Source: UBA7328 sp965247965
Lineage (GTDB): Bacteria; Bacteroidota; Bacteroidia; Chitinophagales; Saprospiraceae
DNA length: 64,000 nt
NCBI GenBank assembly: GCA_965247965.1
Contig: OZ252053.1
Coordinates: 868,001-932,000, forward strand
Direction of reading: 5' to 3'
A program made the translations under genes and the position numbers. The notes under the pieces are model-generated. The model was not told the DNA's origin. It did not search any database and saw nothing but the letters and a program-made list of their open reading frames with translations. Of this stretch, positions 38,232 to 47,176 are shown in pieces (position 1 is the first letter of the stretch; every line of letters starts with the position of its first letter).

Positions 38232-39071
38232 ATGAAAAATTTAGAAGGAAAGGTCGCCGCAGTCACCGGAGTTGGTTCCGGTATTGGAAGAGCATTAACA
38301 GTACTATTAGCCAAAAAGGGCTGCGAACTTTCTCTTAATGACATCAATAAAAGGCGGTTAGATGAGACGATAATACTCTGTAAAAAGGAGAATCCTTCGA
38401 TCCGCATATTCGCGAAAGCCTTTGATGTATCCCAGGAAAAAGAAGTGAGATCATTCGCAGCAAACACGATTAACACATTTGGAAAGGTGGATATTGTCAT
38501 AAATAATGCAGGTGTAGCGCTAGGTCCTGTAAAGGCCGAAAGCGTTACAAAAAAAGATTTCGACTGGATAATGGGCATTAATTTTTGGGGCATGATCTAC
38601 GGCAGTCAGGCGTTTGTACCTTATCTCAAAAAACAGAATGAAGCAGCGCTCGTCAATGTTTCAAGTGCATTTGGTCTGATCGGGGTGGCTTATCAAGCGG
38701 CATACTGCGCTACAAAATTTGCTATAAGAGGCTATACGGAATCCTTGAGAATGGAAGTTATGAATGACACTCCACAACTTATCGTGCAGACAGTCCATCC
38801 AGGAGGCATAGCCACCAACATCGCAGATGATTCCAAGTGGGTGCTCGATGCACCGGAACCTGAAGAGACGAATACAAATGAGTTCCTCATTATGCCTCCC
38901 TTAAAAGCCGCCGAGATAATCGTCAAAGGCATTCAAAAGAAAAAACATCGAATACTTATTGGAAAGGATGCAAGGCAGATCGATACGATACAAAGAATCT
39001 GGCCGGAAAAGCACACCAAAATCGTCTGGAAAAGTAAATTTTCTACGTGGGATTTTATTGGCAATGTGTAG
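38232..39071 (+). CDS. Short-chain dehydrogenase/reductase
   Basis: 279 residues, classical SDR. Cofactor loop GVGSGIGRAL (residues about 13-22), DIVINNAGVAL, catalytic SSAFG (Ser) and YCATKFA (Tyr/Lys). The C-terminal extension after PPLKAAEIIVKGIQKKKHRI is typical of FabG-like or cis-diol subgroups. The coenzyme and substrate cannot be set. Divergent from the broken M20 gene. Confidence 0.88.
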   Translation: MKNLEGKVAAVTGVGSGIGRALTVLLAKKGCELSLNDINKRRLDETIILCKKENPSIRIFAKAFDVSQEKEVRSFAANTINTFGKVDIVINNAGVALGPVKAESVTKKDFDWIMGINFWGMIYGSQAFVPYLKKQNEAALVNVSSAFGLIGVAYQAAYCATKFAIRGYTESLRMEVMNDTPQLIVQTVHPGGIATNIADDSKWVLDAPEPEETNTNEFLIMPPLKAAEIIVKGIQKKKHRILIGKDARQIDTIQRIWPEKHTKIVWKSKFSTWDFIGNV

Positions 39072-39079
39072 CCTCTATA

Positions 39080-39179
39080 CGACTGACAGGTCTCATATGT
39101 TTTCATTAACCGTTGACCTCTGCCAGGGCGCGTAATCAATGTTTTCTAGAACTTGAATCTTACACAGACCTGTCAGTCG
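39080..39179. repeat. 14-bp perfect inverted repeat
   Basis: CGACTGACAGGTCT (39080-39093) and AGACCTGTCAGTCG (39166-39179), 72 bp apart. The second arm encodes the last codons of the ATP-grasp gene. A near copy lies on its other side. Confidence 0.6.
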
Positions 39180-40041
39180 TTTTAGCAATCTTCTCGACAG
39201 CCTCCACAAAATTCCAAACTGCTTCGGGCGCCAAATCGAAGGCAAGCGTCGGTTCAATGAGTTCCAATTCCATGAGACAGAGATCTCCCTTATCAGGCAC
39301 CAGGTCGACCCTTGCATAGAGCGGTAATTCCGGTAAGCGAGAGAATAAAAAGTTTGATATTTCCAGCATTTCTTTGGAAGGCTTTATGGCTTTAAATTTT
39401 CCCCCAAATTTTTCCTGAACCCGAAAATCTCCTGGTTTTGGAATTTTATGAACGGCGTGGCTGTAATCGCCATTGAAATAATACGTTGAATATTCTCCTT
39501 CACTTAGAATATCACGCATTAAGGGTTGTACCATCACAGCTCTGGAACCTAATTCTTCTGACATTTCTATATACGTATCTGATAATGAACCACTTGTGCA
39601 TCTATATGTGCCAAAACCATTCAGGCCATATTGAGGCTTTACTACCAATTCGTCGGAGTCAAAATGTTCAAAGCATTGCTCAATTCCTTCGCAGTTGATC
39701 GAGTGCAACCAAGTTGTCGGCACCACGGGTACGCCTTGATTTTCAAGTTCACGGAGATACGTTTTACGTATATTCCACTTTATTAGATTTATTGAATTGG
39801 CCAAAATGGCTCTAGACGCGTCGATTTTTGACAGCGCTCCGGTGAACTCCTTGGGGTGATCGAGATAGTCCCAGGTAGACCTGATGATGACCAGTTCATA
39901 ATCATTCCAATCACTAGTTTTATCGTTCCACGATACGTGATCTACCTCCCAGTTTTTACTTCTCAGCGGCTCGATAAGAGGGAGATCATGCTCTGAGAAA
40001 CCGGGCAGTGAATCCATCGAGAGGAATGCGCATTTTTTCAT
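39160..40041 (-). CDS. ATP-grasp domain protein (glutathione synthetase/RimK-like)
   Basis: 293 residues. N-terminal LVIIRSTWDYLDHPKEF followed by NSINLIKWNIRKTYLRELEN, central ELVVKPQYGLNGFGTYRC (ATP-binding Lys and Gly loop) and RVDLVPDKGDLCLMELELIE (Mg-binding Glu residues). It resembles the ATP-grasp ligases annotated as prokaryotic glutathione-synthetase-like. It probably forms an amide or ester bond on an amino-acid substrate; partner unknown. Flanked on both sides by GACTGACAGGTCT-type inverted repeats. Confidence 0.78.
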   Translation of the reverse strand: MKKCAFLSMDSLPGFSEHDLPLIEPLRSKNWEVDHVSWNDKTSDWNDYELVIIRSTWDYLDHPKEFTGALSKIDASRAILANSINLIKWNIRKTYLRELENQGVPVVPTTWLHSINCEGIEQCFEHFDSDELVVKPQYGLNGFGTYRCTSGSLSDTYIEMSEELGSRAVMVQPLMRDILSEGEYSTYYFNGDYSHAVHKIPKPGDFRVQEKFGGKFKAIKPSKEMLEISNFLFSRLPELPLYARVDLVPDKGDLCLMELELIEPTLAFDLAPEAVWNFVEAVEKIAKTTDRSV

Positions 40042-40065
40042 ATCGCTGCATATTAAAGCTTGAAA

Positions 40066-40164
40066 GGACTGACCGGTCTTTCTGAGTTTTCAGCCTTTCA
40101 AATCCAAGGTTGTCGATTCACTGAGCATTTTTGGTTGATGAATTCATAAAAGACCTGTCAGTCC
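40066..40164. repeat. Second GACTGACAGGTCT-type inverted repeat
   Basis: GGACTGACCGGTCT (40066-40079) and AGACCTGTCAGTCC (40151-40164), one mismatch, spaced as in the copy at 39080-39179. Together they bracket the ATP-grasp gene. Confidence 0.55.
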
Positions 40165-41033
40165 TACTTTACTTTCGGCCGAAGAGGGGCCATAAGACCT
40201 TCCTGTATTGTAGAAGCCACTAATACACCATCTTCAGTAAAAATATTACCTCTACCAAGTCCCCGAGAATTGGACGAGCTCGGACTGTCCAGTTGATAAA
40301 GAAGCCATTCGTCCGCTCGAAAATCTCTGTGAAACCACATCGCATGATCCAGGCTTGCAAAAAAATATTTACGCGGTTTCATTAAGGATTTATTCGGCAA
40401 AGTGGCCGTGGTCATTAAGTAGTAGTCGGAAATATAGGCAAGAACGATTTGGTGAAGCCTCTCATCGTCTGGCAATTTTTGCCTGGTCTTAAACCATATG
40501 TGCCGCACTGGGGGGTGATCGACATTCTCCTCGGGATGATAATTTTCGACAGGTCGGAATTCAATGGGTTTCGGAACATACAATTTCTTAAAGAGATCCG
40601 GATTTGTATGTTTCAAATCGAATAAGATGTCTTCTGCTGATTTTAGTTTTGCATATTTGGGCACGTCAGGCATAGTCATTTGATGTTCGAGCGAATTTAG
40701 CGCTGCAATATTAAACGAAGCAGACATATTGTATATAGCTCTGCCTTTCTGAATTGCGACAACTCTTCGCGTATTAAAACTTCCGCCATCGCGAATGCAA
40801 TCCACATCATAAACTACAGGAACCTCGATGTCACCTGCTCTCAAAAAATAAGCGTGCATTGAGTGCAGATGGCGATCCGAAGGTATAGTCTGATAAGCTG
40901 CCTGAAGGGATTGAGCCAATACCTGTCCTCCAAATATGCGCTTCCAGGGGCTTTGGTAGTTCTGACCTCTGTAAATGTTTTCTTCTATTTTTTCAAGCAG
41001 AAGAATCTTTAGTAATTCCTTGACAGTCTTCAT
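40164..41033 (-). CDS. tesB: Acyl-CoA thioesterase II
   Basis: 289 residues. Two hot-dog halves: GGQVLAQSLQAAYQTIPSDR with HSMHAYFLRAGD (first) and DHAMWFHRDFRADEWLLYQL with SSRGLGRGNIFTEDGVLVAS (second), matching TesB throughout. It hydrolyses medium- and long-chain acyl-CoA in the cytoplasm. Single gene. Confidence 0.92.
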   Translation of the reverse strand: MKTVKELLKILLLEKIEENIYRGQNYQSPWKRIFGGQVLAQSLQAAYQTIPSDRHLHSMHAYFLRAGDIEVPVVYDVDCIRDGGSFNTRRVVAIQKGRAIYNMSASFNIAALNSLEHQMTMPDVPKYAKLKSAEDILFDLKHTNPDLFKKLYVPKPIEFRPVENYHPEENVDHPPVRHIWFKTRQKLPDDERLHQIVLAYISDYYLMTTATLPNKSLMKPRKYFFASLDHAMWFHRDFRADEWLLYQLDSPSSSNSRGLGRGNIFTEDGVLVASTIQEGLMAPLRPKVK

Positions 41034-41378
41034 GGTTCAAATTTACGCAGAAGTGTGTTGGAAATTTTCTTGCTTCATTCATTTTTTCCTCTCACGTGCG
41101 GGCGGATTTCCCTTTAGGGTAAGGGTGCGGGAGGATTTTTACCTCATAAATTAATTTGAACCTCATCTAAAAAAGCAAGTATTTCGCGTATAACAGATTG
41201 GAACTCATTCAAAATTCCCATGTCCTTCAAGTCAATTATTCTATCATGCATTTTGTGGTATTTTATGTTTCCAATTTGATGCCCCAACTGCTCAAGGCTA
41301 ACTTAAAATCTACTAACCGCCCACGCTCACCCCGACCCTAAAGGGAGGCCGCGAAAGCCCAAGTAAGACGCGTCCACA
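41034..41378. other. Intergenic region with inverted CCCTTTAGGGT repeats
   Basis: CCCTTTAGGGTAAGGGTG (about 41111-41128) and its inverted relative CACCCCGACCCTAAAGGGAG (about 41325-41346). No gene seen. Confidence 0.5.
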
Positions 41379-42581
41379 TTACCTCCCCACTCCATCAGCC
41401 ATCTCTTTCATTACGCGAACGAAAGTATCCAACTCGTCAACAGAGGTATATACATTGGGCGAAATTCTACATCCATGCACTCCGGAACCGTCTATCCCAA
41501 CTGTCCAGATTTTGTATTGCTCCATAAGCCTATCGGCTTGATCCTTCGGCTTGATTCCCTCGATGCCCACATTAGCAATGCCGCACGATCGATGCAATTC
41601 AATTGGTGTATTTAGGGCAACATTTGGGTAATCTCTTAGTTTGTCAGACCAATATCTTTGAATATAGCGCAATCTGGCTTCCTTATTCTTCATGCCCATT
41701 TTTTCCTGGAAATCGAGCGCATTGAGAATGGCCAGATCCGAATGGCATGGGTGTGTACCTGTGTGGTTCAATTTTTTGATATCATCTTTTTCGAGATCCC
41801 CTCCGGCATATAAAGGCCATATCTGTGGGATCTTCGATTTTTTGGCGTACAATAATCCAGTCCCGAGCGGAGCACTCAGCCATTTGTGAAGGCTGCTTCC
41901 ATAATAGTCGCAATCCAGATCTTTCATCTGAAAATCGATATGCCCGAAAGCATGAGCTCCGTCAACCATGACGTCAACGCCCCTGGCATGAGCCATATCA
42001 CATATTTTTCGAATGGGTAAAATATGACCTGTGATGTTGATCATATGGCAGACCACAAGCAGCCTGGTTTTCTTCGTAATGGCGTTCGCATAAAATTGTA
42101 CAATTTCATCATTAGATTTTGGGTGATTGGGTACCGAGACCACGTTACACTTGATACCGTGCCTTCGTTCCTGCAATGCGAACATATTGCGCATTGCGCC
42201 GTAGTCCTGTTCTGCATAGACTGCTTCATCACCTTCTTTCCAGGGGTAGCCTCCGATAATAGTGTCCAATGACTCCGTTGTATTTCTGGTGACCACTACT
42301 TCGTCATTGTTGACGCCGACTACCTCGGCAAGCCGCTGTGCCACAACGTCTTTGTCATCGAATCTCGACTTCCTCATATAATAAGAGCCCTGGTGATTGA
42401 TCCTTTTTACTTCATCAACTAAATGACCTAAAGTGTCCTCCGGTATAAAACAATAATAGCCGTTTTCGAGATTGATGTAATCAGGTTTCAGCCGGTAAGA
42501 AGATCTTATTTTTAACAAGTATAAAGGCCTAGCTGGTCCATGAAATTTTAGACGAACAGATATTTCTCCACTAATTTTCAC
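41379..42581 (-). CDS. Class V aminotransferase (isopenicillin-N epimerase-like)
   Basis: 400 residues. PLP enzyme with DEVVVTRNTTESLDTIIGGY, VDVMVDGAHAFGHIDF (PLP-binding Asp) and YYGSSLHKWLSAPLGTGLLY (Schiff-base Lys). The reading frame's first 35 residues, MKISGEISVRLKFHG onward, do not look like the family and derive from the adjacent CACGAATTTCC repeat. The domain proper starts near LKPDYINLENGYY, so the original N-terminus may have been replaced. Substrate unknown. Confidence 0.82.
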   Translation of the reverse strand: MKISGEISVRLKFHGPARPLYLLKIRSSYRLKPDYINLENGYYCFIPEDTLGHLVDEVKRINHQGSYYMRKSRFDDKDVVAQRLAEVVGVNNDEVVVTRNTTESLDTIIGGYPWKEGDEAVYAEQDYGAMRNMFALQERRHGIKCNVVSVPNHPKSNDEIVQFYANAITKKTRLLVVCHMINITGHILPIRKICDMAHARGVDVMVDGAHAFGHIDFQMKDLDCDYYGSSLHKWLSAPLGTGLLYAKKSKIPQIWPLYAGGDLEKDDIKKLNHTGTHPCHSDLAILNALDFQEKMGMKNKEARLRYIQRYWSDKLRDYPNVALNTPIELHRSCGIANVGIEGIKPKDQADRLMEQYKIWTVGIDGSGVHGCRISPNVYTSVDELDTFVRVMKEMADGVGR

Positions 42582-42584
42582 GAA

Positions 42585-42655
42585 TTTCCACGAAACGTAT
42601 CCAATTGATGATTACAGTCTTATTCGTGTTAATTCGTGTAATTCGTGGATTCTCG
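42585..42655. repeat. AATTCGTG-type intergenic repeat
   Basis: Units CACGAATTTCCACG, TTATTCGTGTTAATTCGTG and TAATTCGTGGATTC. Non-coding. Confidence 0.55.
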
Positions 42656-42721
42656 TACTCGATCGCAAGTCGAATTCTGGGTTAAATATTTAGGTAAATT
42701 CGATTTATTGAACGTAGACCC

Positions 42722-43434
42722 CCTAATAGGGTCGAGTAGACCCGGGGAATTGCACCCCGAGCCGCTCACAGAACCGTATCCCGATTTTCGGGACAGGCTG
42801 TGAAAGTCTCCCTTCATACGGCTCTTCATTGTCTCGTCATGGAGCGTAACCAAACTCCCAATGTGCAAATAGGTATGGCTCTTCTCGATGGCGTTGTCGG
42901 AGCCATCTCGTGGCTGCGCGGCTGCCCTCTTTAAACCGTTTCTTTCGGCGAAGTAACCATCTTATGAGCTTGTAATTTAACCAATCCCATAATGGGCCCA
43001 TTGCACTAGGATTGTGCTTGGCATAGTACGCTTTCCACCCTGGTATCTTATGTATCAACTCTAAGCTTACATCCTTAAGAGTAGCTCCTACTGGCATCCT
43101 TCTCAGGATATCCCATACAACCTTCTTGATACGTACCTGTGCTTTGTGACTTATCCCCAAATCGAATCCTGTAAATGCGCATTTACGCATTTTATTCCAA
43201 CTCTTCCTCGGTTTAAAATCATAGCCTAGAAAGGTGAACTTCCTCGGCCTTCTTGGTCTTTCCTTCCGGTTACTGTCACTACAATACACAATCTTGGTCT
43301 TTCCCGGATGTAGTTCTAATCCACATTCCTTGAGGCGTATACTGATCGCTTTTAGCAATTGTTCCGCCTCTCTTTCCGTTTTGCAGTGTACTATTATGTC
43401 ATCCGCAAAACGTTCAAATCTACCAAAATTTTAA
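42722..43434 (-). mobile_element. Group II intron, 3' part only
   Basis: Minus-strand remnant containing the end of the reverse transcriptase/maturase gene and the 3' ribozyme domains. Domain V-like sequence lies at 42764-42824 (GAGCCGTATGAAG to ATACGGTTCTGTGAGC). A domain VI-like GGGGTGCAATTCCCC stem follows, then CTACTCGACCCTAT. Domain V carries an extra 20-22 nt containing CCCGAAAATCGGG not found in ordinary domain V. Domains I-III and the RT N-terminus are missing. Confidence 0.75.
42837..43434 (-). pseudogene. ltrA: Group II intron reverse transcriptase/maturase, C-terminal part
   Basis: The open frame enters at 43434 with RFERFADDIIVHCKTEREAE; FADD (43398-43409) is the catalytic YADD-type motif. 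It continues LHPGKTKIVYCSDSN, FTFLGYDFKPRKSWNKMRKC and the maturase and C-terminal LIHKIPGWKAYYAKHNPSAM segment to FAHWEFGYAP. RT fingers and most of the palm are gone. The break coincides with the start of an unrelated gene fragment on the plus strand. Confidence 0.85.
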
Positions 43435-43435
43435 G

Positions 43436-44140
43436 GCTTTGGAATATGACCTCGAATATGCGAAGGTGGAAAATGAACTTCGGAATGTGAAGCCCGATAA
43501 GGTATTCGACATTAGCAAATATGTATCCTTTGTATCGGTTGGGGCCTTTTTTGATGAGATCATTAGCGCCCCACTAAGCTTTTCACGAAATGGCGAAAAG
43601 ATCACAGTGCGAATGTTTGATCCGGAAGCTTATCGAAGAGCGAACCGGGGAAGAAACTCTAGCGAAAATTTTCCTCTTGACCCTGTTTTTATTATCGATG
43701 GTAAGATGACGAGAAACGCCAATCACGTTTATAGCATGGATCTTAATGGAGTGACCACAATTGAAATTTACAATAGCCGTCCTGCTATTTCTCAATTATT
43801 CGGAAATTTTAGAAATTATGGTGTTGTTAAGATCAATACCTCTCTGCCTGATGTGACCATACCAGCAGCCGATCAAGAAGACATTCACGCTTTTAAAGGC
43901 ATACAGCCAAAGGCCAGTTATTTTAATATGAAAAGCCTGAAAGCAGATATACCTAACCTTCGCCCACTGGCGTACTGGAATCCCGACGCAATGTCAGATG
44001 GTCAGCAAGATGCATTGCTTACGTTTCCGGCTACAGAAGATGCGAGTACATTTAGAATAGTTGTGGTGGGCAAAACGGCAAAAGGCGATATAGTAAAAGG
44101 AGCAAAAACGTTCAGGACGGTTATGGCAAATAGGCCATGA
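43436..44140 (+). pseudogene. C-terminal fragment of a large envelope protein (TonB-plug/MG2-like)
   Basis: The frame is open from the intron junction (KALEYDLEYAKVENELRNV) and has no native start. It includes DPVFIIDGKMTRNANHVYSM, VTTIEIYNSRPAISQLFGNF and YGVVKINTSLPDV, like the plug-type strand pattern at the end of Bacteroidota carboxypeptidase-regulatory or alpha-2-macroglobulin-like proteins. It ends with a beta domain LLTFPATEDASTFRIVVVGK. Normal relatives are several times longer. 5' truncation at the intron remnant. Confidence 0.6.
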
Positions 44141-44172
44141 TTGTATCCAAGCTAAATCCGGATCATTGACCA

Positions 44173-45390
44173 TTATGGGAGAATATCAAAATTCAATCCT
44201 GCATTTTCAATGAGCCTTTTCAACAACACTTCAGCCATAGCTGTCGAAGGAGTGAGTGATCCAAATGTCTCCGGAATATCGTTTTCATCTTTTGCAAGAC
44301 AAATCGCAGCTTCAGCCAGCATCTTGCTAGTAGAGCCGTAACCTGGGTCGCGGTCTCCGGTCACTTTTGCTTTTATGACTTTCCCATTTCTCAATTTGCC
44401 TAGGATCATTATATTAAAAAAGCCATTATCTCTTTGCTCCTTTGACGGTCCTTCGCCTGGTTTTGGCAGAAATCGATCACCAATTTTTTTTATTGCAGAA
44501 CCCGGTTTCATAGCCTGAGCCAATGCCATTGTCAATGCCCCACCATGCGCCTGTAATCTTCCTTTCAGGCCTTTCCCGGCCAAGACAACTTCTTCATATC
44601 GAAAATCTTTTCCATACGGAAATCCGGCCAAAGCGTGGCTGCGACGTACAACTTTGGTATTGATCGCTGCCATTACAAATGGAGCGACCCAAGCGTCAAC
44701 ATCCGGATCGTATTCTGCCTTCGTAATATCGAGTTGATCTTTGCCTTCCCGCTGACCCTTTGGATTGAGAGCGTAAGGGTCTTGTAAAATAGCATAAACC
44801 GAGCTATCGGATTGAGCTTCTGCAAATACATTCTGAAGGCTGGCAATCGTACCGCCGCTATAGGTTCCTTTCATGGCTTTTACATAAAGTGTGATCTGTT
44901 CGGCGTATTCCCCAAACCGGGATTTTGCCTCTTTTTGCAAAAAGTACACGCCCAGATCGGATGGAATAGAATCAAAACCACAGCAATGCACCATCTTGGT
45001 TTTGTTCTTTTTCGCCGAGTCGTGATAGGCGTCGATCATCCTTCTGATCCACTGAATTTCTCCTGAAAGATCGCAGTAGTGAGTGCTATTTTCTAAAGAG
45101 GCAGCTACTAAATTAGAACCGTATTTGGCGTAAGGGCCGACTGTTGTGCACATAACTTTCGTCCTTTTTGTAAGACTGTCGAGAGAACTTCTATCGTTGC
45201 TGTCGGCTATAACAATCGGAACGTCTTCATTTCCTAATCGCTCGCGAATTCTTTTGAGTTTGTCTTCATTCCTGCCGGCTATGGCCCATTTCAAATCCTT
45301 ATTGGAGCAATAATTTTGGATCAAGTATTCTGCTGCCAACTTGCCTGTAAATCCACTTGCTCCCCAGATGATTATGTCGTATTCTTTCAT
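44173..45390 (-). CDS. Saccharopine-dehydrogenase-like / trans-acting enoyl reductase-like protein
   Basis: 405 residues. Rossmann start YDIIIWGASGFTGKLAAEYL, then LKWAIAGRNEDKLKRIRERL, VMCTTVGPYAKYGSNLVAAS and THYCDLSGEIQWIRRMIDAY, the signature of the saccharopine dehydrogenase NADP-binding family shared with mycobacterial trans-acting enoyl reductases. Probably an NAD(P)-dependent reductase; the substrate is not evident. The start is 10 bp from the end of the amidinotransferase gene, so the two may be co-transcribed. Confidence 0.82.
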   Translation of the reverse strand: MKEYDIIIWGASGFTGKLAAEYLIQNYCSNKDLKWAIAGRNEDKLKRIRERLGNEDVPIVIADSNDRSSLDSLTKRTKVMCTTVGPYAKYGSNLVAASLENSTHYCDLSGEIQWIRRMIDAYHDSAKKNKTKMVHCCGFDSIPSDLGVYFLQKEAKSRFGEYAEQITLYVKAMKGTYSGGTIASLQNVFAEAQSDSSVYAILQDPYALNPKGQREGKDQLDITKAEYDPDVDAWVAPFVMAAINTKVVRRSHALAGFPYGKDFRYEEVVLAGKGLKGRLQAHGGALTMALAQAMKPGSAIKKIGDRFLPKPGEGPSKEQRDNGFFNIMILGKLRNGKVIKAKVTGDRDPGYGSTSKMLAEAAICLAKDENDIPETFGSLTPSTAMAEVLLKRLIENAGLNFDILP

Positions 45391-45400
45391 TGACTATTAT

Positions 45401-46291
45401 TTATACGCCTTCCTTCTCCAGATCTCGCCATAAGGGGCGAGAGAGACAAGTAGGCCCTCCTCCACCTTTAACGCTTATTTCATTACCCTCATATTCGAAT
45501 ACCTCGCATCCAGTCTCTTCTAACGCTCTTTTAGTCACTGGATTTCCTTTTACCATAATACACTTTCCGGGTGCTATTGCCAAAACATTGCATCCCATAG
45601 TTTCAAATTCTTTATCGGGAACTTCGATAAATTTATACCTACGTGTGAGTAGAATATTTCGAAATCGAACAGGCATTAATGGCGAATAGACCACTGCAAG
45701 ATTAGCATCCACGGGACTGAGTATAGACATCAGATGAAAGACATCATTCGCACCTCTGTAATGAGGAAGATCAACCTGGATCAATTGAATGTCGTAAGGT
45801 TTCAGAATAGCCTTGAGTTGCCTGAATCCTTCGTCGTTACTTCGATAACCATGCCCGACGGCAAGAGTTTTAGTATCCAGCCAGGCAACGTCTCCACCTT
45901 CTAATTTGCCGGGGGCGGTGATTTTACCTAATATTTTTATACCTGACTTTTCGAAAGTGATTTGGGCTGCATTGGGTTCGAACATGCGTTGCTTCTTCTC
46001 CATCCGACAAAGTATCATTCCATGATCCGTAGCAAGCGATGCATCTCGGCAATATATCGAATCCATTCGAACACGATCGTCGTGATCCATAAATTTGATT
46101 TCAATGTTCTCGTTTTTGAGTAGGCCCTCAAATGCCTCGTACTCTTCTAGTGCTCGATTCATATCGGGAGCCGAAGTATAATTCAATTCATTCCATTGCT
46201 CATCAATGAATTTTTGCGCCTTAAATGCATTCGCAGGCCTTTTTAAGAAAACGGTCTTAATGCTGCCATATTCAGAGTGACAACTCAGCAT
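45401..46291 (-). CDS. Amidinotransferase/dimethylargininase-family hydrolase
   Basis: 296 residues of the guanidino-group modifying fold. Residues visible: FMDHDDRVRMDSIYCRDASL, KLEGGDVAWLD (substrate-binding region), DVFHLMSILSPVD (catalytic His) and GGGGPTCLSRPL (nucleophile Cys near the C-terminus). DDAH- and arginine-deiminase-like enzymes hydrolyse arginine derivatives. Precedes the saccharopine-dehydrogenase-like gene by 10 bp on the same strand. Confidence 0.85.
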   Translation of the reverse strand: MLSCHSEYGSIKTVFLKRPANAFKAQKFIDEQWNELNYTSAPDMNRALEEYEAFEGLLKNENIEIKFMDHDDRVRMDSIYCRDASLATDHGMILCRMEKKQRMFEPNAAQITFEKSGIKILGKITAPGKLEGGDVAWLDTKTLAVGHGYRSNDEGFRQLKAILKPYDIQLIQVDLPHYRGANDVFHLMSILSPVDANLAVVYSPLMPVRFRNILLTRRYKFIEVPDKEFETMGCNVLAIAPGKCIMVKGNPVTKRALEETGCEVFEYEGNEISVKGGGGPTCLSRPLWRDLEKEGV

Positions 46292-46355
46292 AATAACTAG
46301 TAATCAATCCTCCTACGATCAGTCTTCGGAGGACTCAGTAATTAATAATTTATGA

Positions 46356-46738
46356 TCATTCATCCTTTTTCAAATAAACATACAAAGGCAGCCCCAACAT
46401 CAACATGACAAATCCCCAAAAACACCACTTCCTGTCCCGATCCGATCACGGCCCACATTGAAAAAAGAAAAGTTAACATGCCCAATACCCAAGTCCATTT
46501 TTTACCTTTTTCATAAGAAAGTAAAATATGGGTAGCCGCCGAAAAAAGATAGGGTACCAAAACACAGAGCGTAGCAAGTAGGATAGCACCGATAGCCGAG
46601 ATGAGCCAACCTACCATACTTATACCTCCGTAAAAAGCGAGCGATGCAGGAAGGAGAAATATACCAGAGCCGATCATATTCCCAAGGACGAGGGATGTCG
46701 ATGCCCAATTGCCGATTTTTTGTTCTTTGCCGATCTAG
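46356..46738 (-). pseudogene. APC amino-acid permease, internally deleted
   Basis: N-terminal IGNWASTSLVLGNMIGSGIF and SMVGWLISAIGAILLATLCV (first two helices) are joined at PYLFSAATHILLSYEKGKKW to C-terminal helices. A +1 shift in a T5 run near 46430 separates the tail FWGFVMLMLGLPLYVYLKKD. A normal APC transporter has about 12 helices and 440 residues, so some 300 residues are deleted. Both ends survive. Confidence 0.8.
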
Positions 46739-46916
46739 AAAATTTTGAACTAAAAAATATAGCACTTTGAAACTCCAAGATGTCCGGTAGTTTTAAAGGG
46801 CATAGAACACCTTGTGCAAAATATTAAATATAGGTTTATATAATGAACTTTTGACGAAAAGTAATGCGGTCCAATAGTTCGCACGGGAACACTCTTGTTT
46901 TAATTATAACAGTGAA

Positions 46917-46985
46917 TTACGGTTATAAGCGTGTACTACGGTAATATCCGTATATTACGGTTATATACGCATAATACGGATATTG
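46917..46985. repeat. Approximate 19-bp tandem repeat, 3.5 copies
   Basis: TTACGGTTATAAGCGTGTA, CTACGGTAATATCCGTATA, TTACGGTTATATACGCATAA and TACGGATATTG. The copies are partly palindromic (ACGGTAATATCCGT). It lies in the 420-bp gap upstream of the Rieske gene. It may be operator-like; function unknown. Confidence 0.55.
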
Positions 46986-47176
46986 TAATGGTTGCGGTCA
47001 ACACCCTCAGGTGGACACTTTGCAATTCGTCCCGCTCTTAGAATTTGGGTTAGTCCTGCTACGAAGCCATAACCATCTCGATCAAACCAAAGCTTGGAGA
47101 TTTACAATAAGGAAGTATTTATCTTCTGAAGATTAACATTTCGAAGCGTTAAATTAGTCGGAGCAAAATAGTCGTT

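Noticed and set aside
46917..46985. Replication origin iterons
   Set aside because: No replication initiator gene or DnaA boxes nearby and only 3.5 imperfect units.
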